This document shows positions 30,126 through 39,099 of a stretch of 64,000 nt of DNA, piece after piece. Positions within the stretch are counted from its first letter, which is position 1, and every line of letters starts with the position of its first letter. The DNA lies in contig NW_005198244.1 in assembly GCF_000372725.1 (NCBI RefSeq), forward strand, positions 1,181,841 to 1,245,840. The letters run 5' to 3'. The DNA is from Emiliania huxleyi CCMP1516 (lineage: Eukaryota > Haptophyta > Isochrysidales > Noelaerhabdaceae). The notes beneath the pieces are model-generated. The model saw only the letters and a list, made by a program, of their open reading frames with translations. It searched no databases and was not told where the DNA came from. Position numbers and translations under genes: made by a program.

Positions 30126-31532
30126 ATGGTGGCCCTGCTCGTCCTGCTGCCATGGAGCTTGGTGCCACGGCCGGTCCTCGACTCCGCTGCCAGTCGATCG
30201 GGCTCATGCGACTTGCTCGGGGTCAATCGCAGCGCGGACATGAACCGTCCTCCCCATGCTGTGGCACAGGTGAAATTCTGCGCCTTTCAGCGAGAACCAA
30301 TCGCCCTCACTTCATCCTGCCCAAGGGTCGCGCTACGCGTGGGCTGCTGGTCGGCGGTCACGATCCCACACGATGGTGGCCTCAGCAGCGGCCTCGCGCG
30401 GCAACTTCCTGGACCTCCTCGCTGCGATGGAATGACCAGTCTGCACGACTTCAGCGAGGCTTGGGGATTGCTTCCGGTGCAGGGCATTGGGATCGCGACC
30501 CCCACGGGACTTGGCCGCCACTCCGTGAGTGCCTCGGGTGGCCTCGAACCGGCAGCACTGCACCGAACCGGCGGACGGCGCGACCACGTGGTCTCGTTGG
30601 CTCATGAAGCTGCACAGCGAGAGGTGGGGCGTTTCGAATATCAATCCTTCGGGGTGGGGGAGCTTGCACCTGGGCATCAGTGCTGCTGGCAGGTCCCTCC
30701 CTTCTCTGCGGCCACGCTCCTCCACGACGGGGGCCTCAGCTGCGATCGCGCGTGGCACCCCTCCGGTCGTCCTCTTGGCGACGCCCCTGTCTATCTTTGC
30801 GTCGCTGGCGAGGATTGGAGCTTGCTTCCGGTGCGGGACTTTGGGATCACGACCCCCACGGGACATGGCCGCCACCCCGTGGGTGCCTCAGTTGGCCTCG
30901 AACCAGCGGCAACGCGCCGAACCGACGGACGACGCGACCACGTGATCTTGTCGGCTCATGAAGCTATACAGCGAGAGGTGGGACGACTCGAATATCAATC
31001 CTTCGGGGTGGGAGAGCTTGTACCTGGGCATCAGTGCTGCTGTCAGGGCCCACCCTTCTCTGCGGCCACGATCCCCCACGATGGTGGCCTCAGCTGCGAT
31101 CGCGCGTGGCACTCCTCCGGTCGTCTTCCCAGCGATGCCCCCGTCTATCTTTGCGTTGCTGGCGAGGACTGCTACCCGACTCGAGTGCCCGGCGAGGCGG
31201 CTGGGACCTCACCGACGCGCGACGACCGGGCGCTGACTACCTACAAGAAGGTCGAATCGACGTCTGCGCGTCGATCCGAACTGCAACGGGTACACACGTG
31301 CCCGTCACCTGATACAGCCTTGCTGCAAAGTGAGACTCAACGGCTGTATGGATCCAACGGGGTGGAGAGGCTCGGACTCGCATGTCAGGGCCACAGTCGA
31401 TTCCTCCCTCCCCACGACGCGTGGAGACCCGACGACTGGGCAGTACGAGACGAGGCGGATCCTGATAGGAAGGCACAGCTCTCAATGAGAACGATGGGCT
31501 TGCCCATCCCGGAGTGGTTCGATCCCACATGA
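30126..31532 (+). repeat. tandem array of about 350-bp units (open on both strands)
   Basis: Units beginning near 30579 and 30928 are about 90% identical (TCAATCCTTCGGGGTGGG, CAGCTGCGATCGCGCGTGGC, TCTATCTTTGCGT), with a partial unit before them at 30355..30578 that shares CATTGGGATCGCGACCCCCA and CGGTGGCC-type blocks. The array contains a 468-codon open frame on the plus strand and also long frames on the minus strand. The plus product is only a repetition of HDGGLS, GRRDHV and CVAGED blocks, with no domain. I treat it as satellite-like repeat DNA; a repetitive secreted protein cannot be excluded. Confidence 0.75.
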
Positions 31533-31604
31533 ATCCGAGACGGTGACGGGTGCGTCTCGGTGATCTCAGGCCCAGTGAGGTAGTGCATCAGACTATCCCG
31601 GATC

Positions 31605-31790
31605 CTGCTGACCAAGCTCCTCTTGTAGCTCGATCGGTCACACCGCCATCGCCGTCGGGGAGAGGGGGGACGACACTGCTTCGGCAGCGTGCACCTCGAT
31701 CCTGTACCGTGTTTGTTATGACCCCCCCCAATGAACATACCAGTGAGGGAGGGCGAGACGATCGAGGGGTCCCGTACCACGCGGAATCGG
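31605..31790 (-). repeat. dispersed repeat R6 (copy 2)
   Basis: Inverted, longer copy of 15808..15920. It shares CTTGTAGCTCGATCGGTCAC, TGTTTGTTATGACCCCCCCA and GGTCCCGTACCACGCGGAAT. About 75 bp of C/G-rich DNA between the two blocks is absent from copy 1. Confidence 0.8.
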
Positions 31791-32404
31791 CCCTATCCAG
31801 TGCTCAAGTGCTCAAGTGAACAGAGAAGCCCATAAAAGTCGCCGCTGCAGTCCACGACGAGCCAGCCTGCTGCCGGCTCGCACGGCAGCCTCTTCCTCTC
31901 GACCAGCCTCAACTTCCGTACAGTCAACATTTTGTCGCTGCGTGCTCGTGGCGAGCTGTGGCGGCGGTCGAAGTTGGCCCAGATTCGTCGACGAGCGCCG
32001 GACGATAGTAGTGTCTCTGTTCGCCCTGTGCATGTCAGGCCAGGCTGCAGCAGGGCACTACCACCGTGCTGCCCTGTTGCAGCCTGACTTTGCCCACTGT
32101 GCACAGCCGCCAGAGCACCACCACCGCCCGGCATCGTGTCACGGCGAGCTCCTTCTGCGCCCGCTCGCGAGGCTCTCGCGCTAGCACACTTTGGACATCT
32201 TCTGCTCGCGTTCGGCGAGCTCTTCTCCGCACTCCTGCCACGGCGCCGTCACCAGACACCTTCTGGCCGGCCTGAGCCGCGCGGGGTCGCCGGCGGGGGC
32301 AACGCGTCGACCTCTCTCTCTGGTGCACCACGGGCCGCGACGGCCTGCGAGCAGCTGGCGCGAGGAGGCAGTGTGCCGGCACAGTCGAGCCGGAGCATCG
32401 GGTT

Positions 32405-32711
32405 CTTGATGCTTGTGGGGTCAAGTTTGACCTTATTTGGTATAATATGCAACAATAATGCTATGCTATCTCCCGGCTTTTTGAGATATGATCCCTCAAA
32501 GTCGAATTATGGTTTACTGGTGACCATAGTAGTGTCTGGCGTGTTTGCGTTTCTTCAAACGAATCCTTTAAAGTCTCGACAATCACCAAGCTGCTTATGT
32601 GGCACCGCAGAGGCTCCCTTGGGGATGCCTGAGGCCACCCCAACCACTCACCAAGCCTTACGTGGACGAATTCAAACCTACTTTTATGGTTTACCCACAC
32701 TAAGCGAGTAT
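32405..32711 (+). other. AT-richer island with open frame, possibly coding
   Basis: Base composition drops clearly here against the surrounding GC-rich DNA. One frame is open through the island: GFLMLVGSSLTLFGIICNNN, then a loop and YGLLVTIVVSGVFAFLQTNP, which are two membrane-like segments, ending GLPTLSEY and a stop. The upstream part of the open frame is GC-rich and Arg-rich and unlikely to be the same gene. The island ends exactly where GTTGTTTGGTATTGCTAAA (the end motif of the element at 49442) begins. It may be a fragment from an organelle, virus or transposon; no family is recognised. Confidence 0.3.
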
Positions 32712-32978
32712 TAGAGTTGTTTGGTATTGCTAAATCTCTCTCTCAGACGGGAAGGGAGATCTTTGGCTCACGCCAGGGCGCTCGTTGCTCCTCCGTCTTT
32801 TTTGTATCTTTCATACTGCGGTTTCAGAAGACTGCGGGCTCTTTTCGTTGTATATGGCTCTTACGTTTTTTGGTGTACCTGTGTTTGTTAGTTCGAGTTA
32901 GTGCCAGTGAAAGAAAGAAAGAAAGAAAGAAAACGGACAAGCCGAGGATGCACCAACTTTCTTCTTTTCACCGACACT

Positions 32979-33153
32979 GACGGCGCCCGCGTCAGACCTA
33001 TGCCCCTCCCACCGCTTTTATGGCGGGTGGGCCAGTCAACAGGGTTTCCCCCTTGAAAATAATAAATACGCACGAGCGGGAGGCGCAGCAGCGGCGCCAC
33101 CACGCGACACTGAACGGCGCCCTCGTCAGACCAGCATATGCCCCTCCCACCGC
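32979..33153 (+). repeat. short direct duplication around the ITPase start codon
   Basis: The sequences at 32979..33020 and 33106..33153 both read CGACACTGA(A)CGGCGCC, CGTCAGACC and ATGCCCCTCCCACCGCTT. The second copy contains the used ATG (33138). The first gives an upstream ATG near 33000 with the same MPLPPL codons, which then runs into other sequence. Confidence 0.85.
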
Positions 33154-33932
33154 TTCCGCTGCTGCTGCTGCTCGGTGTCGGCTTCAGCGCCGCGTTCGCT
33201 CCTCCGCGCGGCGCTCCCGGCCGCAGGCGAAGCCGCTGCCGCTGCCGCCCAGCGAGCCTGGCGGTGCCGCTGGATGCAGTGGAGGGCCTCTCGTGCCGGG
33301 TCGACGAGCGCTGCATCTTTTTCGTCACGGGCAACGCGCGGAAGGAGGTCGAGGTCAACGCAATCCTCCGCGAAGCAAATATAGCGCCCTTCCGTGTTGT
33401 GCACGTCGATATTGACCTGCCAGAGCTTCAGGGCCCTCTGGGTGACCGCGGCGCGCTGGACATTGCGCGCGCAAAGTGCCTGGAGGCGAGCGAGCGGGTC
33501 GGAGCCGCCGTGTTGGTCGAGGACACCAGCCTAAGCTTCCCTGCGCTCGGTGGCTTGCCTGGGCCGTACATCAAGTGGTTCATCGATGCGATCGGAAACG
33601 ATGGGCTGTGGCGCCTGCTCGAGACCAGCGACGACCGCTCGGCCTTTTGCCAGTGCACCCTATGCTACTCGTCGGGCCCCGGAGCGGAGCCGCTCCTCTT
33701 CGTCGGCAGGACCGACGGCGCGATCGTCCCGCCCCACGCTTCGAGTGGCGGCGGCGGCTTCGGCTGGGACGCGATCTTTGTGCCTGACGGGCATGAGGTT
33801 CCCTTCGCAGCGCTGTCGCTCAAGGAGAAGAATGCTATATCGCACAGGGCGAGAGCGCTGGAGAAGTTCGTCGCCCACTGCAAGCGACCGCTCGGGCTCT
33901 CCGAGCCTCCAGGACGTGCAGAAGACGCATAA
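33138..33932 (+). CDS. ITPA: inosine triphosphate pyrophosphatase (ITPase / HAM1), secondary-plastid-type presequence
   Basis: Hydrolyses non-canonical purine triphosphates (ITP, dITP, XTP) to monophosphates and pyrophosphate, cleaning the nucleotide pool. The 264-aa single-exon protein has all HAM1 motifs: FVTGNARKEVEVNAIL (nucleotide site), LVEDTSLSFPALGGLPGPYI, KWFIDAIGNDGLW, GGGGFGWDAIFVPDG and SLKEKNAISHRARAL. The enzyme core starts near residue 58. Residues 1-20 (MPLPPLPLLLLLGVGFSAAF) form a signal peptide ending in an AAF-A site, followed by a basic Arg/Pro-rich stretch. That is the bipartite presequence of secondary red-plastid algae, so import into the plastid is inferred. The ATG at 33138 lies in the second of two duplicated start regions. 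Confidence 0.92.
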   Translation: MPLPPLPLLLLLGVGFSAAFAPPRGAPGRRRSRCRCRPASLAVPLDAVEGLSCRVDERCIFFVTGNARKEVEVNAILREANIAPFRVVHVDIDLPELQGPLGDRGALDIARAKCLEASERVGAAVLVEDTSLSFPALGGLPGPYIKWFIDAIGNDGLWRLLETSDDRSAFCQCTLCYSSGPGAEPLLFVGRTDGAIVPPHASSGGGGFGWDAIFVPDGHEVPFAALSLKEKNAISHRARALEKFVAHCKRPLGLSEPPGRAEDA

Positions 33933-35160
33933 GTTTTCACTGTCGGGCGACGCAGGCGCGTTGGGTTGTATCTCGTGGCACGTGTATTATCTTCTGGTGC
34001 ATGCTATCTCCCGGAATTGTCGGTACTAGGTGTGCACGTATCACGGACTCGGGCAGCCGCGGTGTTGCGCACGGGGGGGGGGGATGTCAGATGTCACACC
34101 ACGAGACTCTCTCTCACTCTCTCTATATAGCTACGCGCGCGGGCGCGCGCGGATAATTTCCATATACCTATTTTTAACTGTGGTGTTGCCGTTGGGTAGT
34201 AGGCTACGTGGCTGGGTTCACAGCGTAAGTAGGAAAAGGACGAAAACACTTCTCGCAAACGAAGGGAACACTCCGCCTCCGCCTCACTATTGTAGCCCTG
34301 GCCGGTGCGCGTGCTCAGTTGAAGTTCCGGAGTAAAAAATCGAACGCGTTCTCTCACGGTGACCAAAAAATGTCCACCTCAGAGGCACCTCCGGAGGCAG
34401 GCCGCCGCACGCCGGCGACACAGCTCCAGCTGTCGAACTGACCCGCAGCTCCTCTCAGAGCGGGAACTGTGACGAAAGTTGACTGAGGCGGTTGTCAGGA
34501 ATCATCATACGGATCACATGGTGGCTCTCTCATGACGTGAGAGGGGAGACCGCCCGACCACTCCTGGGTGGCACTGCCACCGGTGTCGCTCGACGTCCTG
34601 TCGACAGCGTGCCGACAGCGACACAGACCATGTGAGACGCGTCGAGTATCGACCTCTACTGCTTACCCAGCCTTCGAGTGTATCCTGGCTGTGGTCCCAC
34701 ACCCACTGGTGTCCATCTCAGAGACCGCAGGAGGTCTCTCATGAGGGTCGATGGGAGTGCCAAAACCCCACAATGCCTAAAAACACCCAGCCCAGTAAGT
34801 TCTGAGCCTCCGAGGCTTAACGGGTCTAAGTGTGACGCGTCACGCTGGGGTGCTTACGCGGTCTAAGATCGGCGGGAGCCTCTTATGCGAGCTAAGTTAC
34901 GCTAAGTCGGCCGTGACGTCCGGAACCGCATCGTTAGGGGGTTGCCTCAAATTTTTCTCTCTGTTTCCTTCCCCTGCGGCGCGGCTAGGGTGCCCACAGG
35001 ACCCAAAAAAGAAAAGAAAAAAGAAATGGGCCATCCCCGATCGCAGCACTTCGTGTTGGAGAGTCGAGATATTGAGAGTGTGACTAGGAGGGAGGGACGC
35101 TGGGGATTCTCAAAGGTATACCCTTGGAATGGCCGGATCCAGCCTTAAAAGTACGAGATC
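33933..35160. other. intergenic, no gene seen
   Basis: It contains CT-rich and GC alternating stretches near 34110-34150 and a poly-A-rich purine run near 35005. No recognisable frame or repeat shared with the window was found. Confidence 0.45.
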
Positions 35161-35202
35161 GCGCGCGCTTCACGCACAGCACCGCCTGTTCTCCGCGGCT
35201 GT

Positions 35203-35660
35203 GTGACGACGCGTGCCGTGTACCAGCAGAGTTGGGCGCGCGCGGCGCGACGGCGCCCGCGAGGGAAGGCGCGGGTGCAGCGGCCGCCGGCGGCCGTACC
35301 GCCCGCCAGCCGGCGCAGCAGCGGCCAGCGCAGCGGCCGCCGGCGCAGCAGCCAGAGCAGCCGGTGCGCGCCTTGCGAGGCGAGTACTGCCGCCCGGCAG
35401 CCTTGAGGCGGCCGGGCGGCAGTACTCGTTCGAACTTTGCGAGCCGTGCGCGCGCCGAGGCGCCCTGCGCCGCTGAGTGCTGCGCGCATCTCTACCTCGG
35501 CATCGCCTTCGACGCAGCCACGCTCAAGCGGCTCAACGCTTCGGGGCTCCAGGCCGCGTTGAGAGAACAAGACCCGCGATGCATCTTTCTTCTGTTAGCA
35601 AAGGGGGAAGAGACGCAAGTTTTCGGAGTCGGTGGAGCCGGGAAAAGCTGGCGAAGATGA
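35203..35660 (+). CDS. possible small two-exon gene with hairpin intron, unrecognised
   Basis: Candidate exons 35203..35279 and 35408..35660 can be joined in phase across a 128-bp GC-AG intron (35280..35407). The intron start GCGGCCG...GGCGGCCGTAC resembles the second exon start GCGGCCGGGCGGCAGTAC. The joined frame would read VYQQSWARAARRRPRGKARV and later AECCAHLYLGIAFDAATLKR, then stops after AGKSWRR. An 18-bp inverted repeat (35381..35398 with 35411..35428) spans the acceptor. No family match; the unspliced frame is also open, so this could be non-coding. Confidence 0.25.
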
Positions 35661-35875
35661 AGGGCGGCAGCGAAGGAAGCGACACCAACAACGAGGGAAA
35701 CGGCCACACCGGCCGTCGCATGACGCTCGTGAGACGAGCAAGAGAGCGAATCAAGGGGGGTCGGAACCCTGGGAGGACGGAGGGTGAGCCCTCATGCGGG
35801 GGGTCTACTCAAGTGCCTGCGCGAGTGAGTGTGGAGTGGTGGTGTGAGGCGTGCAGTGTGGTGTTCATTAGCTCC

Positions 35876-36107
35876 GAGTAGAGGGGGCGTCCTGCAGTTA
35901 AGGGGAAACCCGGTACGCGGGGCCAACCCTCGGAGACCCGTGTTTACTTTACGGCCCGTTCCCTGCGAATGCGCACCCCCCCTAGCTAGGGGTCAGGGCT
36001 CTCTAGCCCGTAGCCCGATGCCGATCATCCGGCTCGCTGGGTGCGCTTCTTAGCTCCCCGGCCCTGGATGTGAGGTTGCCGACTGCACTCCAAGTGCCTC
36101 CAAGTTT
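35876..36107 (+). repeat. dispersed repeat R9 (copy 1)
   Basis: Begins TAGCTCCGAGTAGAGGGGGC and ends GACTGCACTCCAAGTGCCTC, followed by TTTTCTAAATAAAAC. Two other full copies are in the same orientation at 42110..42353 and 58762..58997 at roughly 85-90% identity. The element is about 235 bp, without an open frame or terminal inverted repeat. It may be a SINE or an LTR remnant. 36108..36762 holds no other supported feature. Confidence 0.85.
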
Positions 36108-36762
36108 TCTAAATAAAACGGACACGCCAAACGAGGGATGGGAGAAGGACAGGGTCCCCACCTGCACGAGCAGGATCTTGGAAGGACGATCAGGGACACA
36201 GGGGAACGGGAGTGGGGAGCGGCATCGCGACACGGAGGGGGCTGGCTGGGCAGGGTTCACCCACACGACAGGGTCCCAGGGATTCCCCTCTCGTATTCCT
36301 ATAGGACAAAGTTGCACCCGGCGGCATGGGGGCAGGCGCGGGCCTCCTACTTACTGGTTGCGCTCTCCTACCTAGTTCTCCTGCTCACAAAAGGGATCTT
36401 AAGAAAGAAAGAAAGAAAACAGACATGCAAGGAAGGGAGGGATGGGAGGACGGCACGCAAAAGGATCTTGTAAGGACGAGAAAGTTGGGGCAGAATTTTT
36501 TCTTCGAGCACCATGCGGCAGTGCGGATGACACCAGGTGCGCGAATTTAAGAGCCATTTTCGATTCCGTGATTTTGGCACTGTCTGTCTACCACCTTTGG
36601 CACAAATCGACTTGGTCTGGGCACAGCTGAGCCGGCCTGCACTGCGTTTGCCTTCATTCTGAAAGTGTAGAAGGGAAGGCGGCATGTCGGAGCGTGACGT
36701 TCTCGGGCAGAAAAAAAAATTTCTTCGCCGTTGCCCAACAGCGCCGTCCACCGCAGCAAACC

Positions 36763-38568
36763 ATGCTTCTCTCGGCTCGCCGAGTCGCGCGGCTCGCGCC
36801 GGCTGTGCGTTCGCGCGCCCTGTCCAAGGTTGTGGCGACCATCACCGGCCCGTGCAACAAGGAGGCGCTCTCCACCTTTACTCGTGCCATCGATGGCATC
36901 GGTGGCTGCAAGCTTGGCGGTTCGCGGTCCATGGAGGTGTCGTGTCGCCCGGCCCGCGCGCACTGCCTGTCATCAAGCAGCGGCGCGACCGGTCGCAGAA
37001 AGCGGCTCCTCAGCCACTGGCGCTCCTAGCCGAGGGACACGGCGCCGACCGCGGAGAGCTGACGCTGATTCCCCGATGCGCAGTTGAGCGGCACGGTGTC
37101 AATCAGCTCGGTGGTGTTCGTCCCGGAGGGCCTCGACAACCACGAGGCCGCAGCCCCGCCCCGCGTCGTGTCGTCCGCTCTCTCGCTGGCCCACCGCCTT
37201 CCCCTCTCTGGGCCCGGACACGGCCAAGCAAACGCACCTCCAAGCTGCCACATACCACCAAGCCGCCAGACCACTGACCAAGCCGCGGTATTGACAGCCT
37301 CCCCTCCCCCCTCCCCGTGCGCAGCTCTCCCACGCTCTCCAGTGCGCCCTGCCGCCTCGCTACGTCGTCAGCGTCCAGGAGAGTGGCGAAGGCAACGCGC
37401 CACAAGCGTTTGCCAGGTGCGCTCCCTCCCGCGGCCCTCGCCGCCCTCCCCTCCCGCGGATCGTGGCGGAGTGTCCGCTCTTCCGCGCTGACCCACTCTC
37501 ACTCTCGCCCTCCCGCGAGCCGGCCGCGTGCAGCCCCGCCACGCACAGCGCCCCTCACCTCGCCTGCACGGCCCGCCCTCCCGCCTCCCCGCCTCCCCGC
37601 CTCCCCCCGCCTCCCCGCTCCCCCGCCTCCCCGCCTCCCCCCGCCTCCCCGCCTCTCAGCCTCGCCTCTCCCCCGCCTCCGCCTCTCCCCTCCGCCTCTC
37701 TGCCCTCCGCCTCTCTCCCCTCTTCCTTTCGCAGGGTGACCGTGACCGGCGCCGAGCGGATGGGTGTCTGCTCCTCGCCCCGCCTCCAAGCTCGCACCGC
37801 TCGCCTCTTTTCACGCTGTGGCTGTGAACAGGCATCCCTTGCGGGAGACTCGGCGAGGTCTATGAACAGCGTCTCTTCACATGCTCGGAGCGTGAACAGG
37901 CATCCTCGCCGAGCTCGCCGACTACGCCGAGAGCCGCTCGCTGCAGGCGCGAGGCTAGCAGTGTGCTGGCGGGGGCGGGTGCTGCTCGCAAGCAGCGGCA
38001 TCGAGCCGTGCTCACGGCGGGTACAGGGGGGAGCTGTGCCGCCGTCCGCCTCCACACACCCTCCCCTCTCCCGGCCCCGCCACTGCAGGTCTCCACCATG
38101 CTCGCCACGACGGACGCATCCCGCTACGGCGCCGACGGCATCGAAGGCGAGAGACAGCCGAGATGGTAGCCGAGATGCAGCCGAGGCGCTGGGGGCGGAG
38201 GCACGACCCTCGCCTTCTCCCTTCTTTTTCGCGGCTGCAGGCACCGATGACGACGAGGACCCAATCTACACCGCCACCTGCACCCTCGCCTCGCACTCGC
38301 CTGAAGAGGCGCGGGGCCACAGCCCTCGCGTGCTCCTCCCGCCCCTCCCGCCCCGCCGCCCGAGTCCAACTGACGCGGCGAGGCCCGCCCGCCTGCAGGA
38401 CGCGCCGTGGGTGCGAAACGAGATCTACGAGTTCGGGGAGAAGGAGCCCCACGCAGCCCCCCCCCCCCCCCCCTCCAGCCGCCCTCGCCTGCGCATCTCT
38501 CACTTGCGAGCCGCCGAGCGCAGGCGGAACTGACCGTGACCTTCGAGGACCTCACGGCGCAGGCCTAG
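36763..38568 (+). CDS. two-ACT-domain protein (GcvR-like), probably mitochondrial
   Basis: Nine exons: 36763..36936, 37084..37146, 37325..37416, 37735..37763, 37900..37946, 38089..38137, 38241..38308, 38399..38452, 38524..38568. They give 206 aa, all junctions in phase. The first ACT domain (residues about 22-95) reads VVATITGPCNKEALSTFTRA, GGCKLGGSRSMELSGTVSIS and ends in PPRYVVSVQ. The second begins RVTVTGAERMGILAELADYA and includes DPIYTATCTLASHS and LTVTFEDL. ACT pairs like this occur in glycine-cleavage regulator (GcvR)-type proteins and bind amino acids. The N terminus MLLSARRVARLAPAVRSRAL is a mitochondrial-type presequence. Three introns start GT and five GC. The ligand is unknown. 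Two introns carry element sequences shared with condensin introns. Confidence 0.8.
37764..37899 (+). repeat. intron with two stacked F1 introner modules
   Basis: Two successive modules end in GTGAACAG and are followed by GCATCC: CTGTGAACAG-GCATCC at 37822..37837 and CGTGAACAG-GCATCC at 37891..37905. The second is preceded by CAGCGTCTCTTCACA, identical to condensin intron 10668..10741. The first acceptor would leave the frame reading into the second module, so the downstream one is used. Confidence 0.7.
38138..38240 (+). repeat. introner-like intron (family F3)
   Basis: Contains GTAGCCGAGATGCAGCCGAG plus G. This matches 20 nt of condensin intron 11906..12126 (antisense there) and 18 nt of intron 8801..8954 (sense). 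The intron starts GCATCGAAGGCG; the next exon starts GCACCGATGACG. Confidence 0.75.
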
Positions 38569-39099
38569 GCGAGGCGGCGGGAGGGGTGGGGTGTGCCGAG
38601 CTTGGTGAGCACGCGCTGCCCTCTGCTGTGAGCCTGTGCCGAGGTGCTGCGCCTGGCGACTCGATGGGAGAGGACGGGGTGTGCAGCACATTGCGAGCAA
38701 GGCCGATGGTTCGTGGTTAGCTTGGGGGAGAGAGGTGGAGGTGCTGGTGGCGACGAAGGGCGAGAGGAGGAGCTCGGCTGAGGCTGCGCACCATTCCAAC
38801 ACGACAACTCGACTAGATGAGAGAGTGTGTGGCACGATAGAGAGCTACGGCTTCGTGTTTGTCGATTGCTACAACATGTCGGTACGAGGCTGCAGCCTCG
38901 TCATCGGATTCGGAGACCTATCTCGAGAGAAAAGTCTCAAGACTCAAAAAAGAACACACACACCACACACGCAGGCGCGAGAGTATAAATACGCCCGTGT
39001 CCGCGGTCCCGGGCCCGCGGGATACCCAGATGCAGATCACGCATCAGTGTTGTGCCGCGATCTACGGTGGTGCTCCTCTCCACCTCACACCTCACAGGC
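38569..39099. other. intergenic between convergent genes
   Basis: No gene seen. It holds an 18-bp palindrome ACGAGGCTGCAGCCTCGT at 38884..38901, between the 3' ends of the ACT and WRNIP1-like genes. Confidence 0.6.

Noticed and set aside
30126-31532. A 468-aa protein gene over the tandem array.
   Set aside because: The product is only repeat-unit translation, both strands are open, and no domain or start context is convincing; kept as repeat DNA.
32136-32714. A 192-aa gene including the AT-rich island.
   Set aside because: The GC-rich upstream half is Arg/Ala-rich shadow sequence; only the island itself looks potentially coding.
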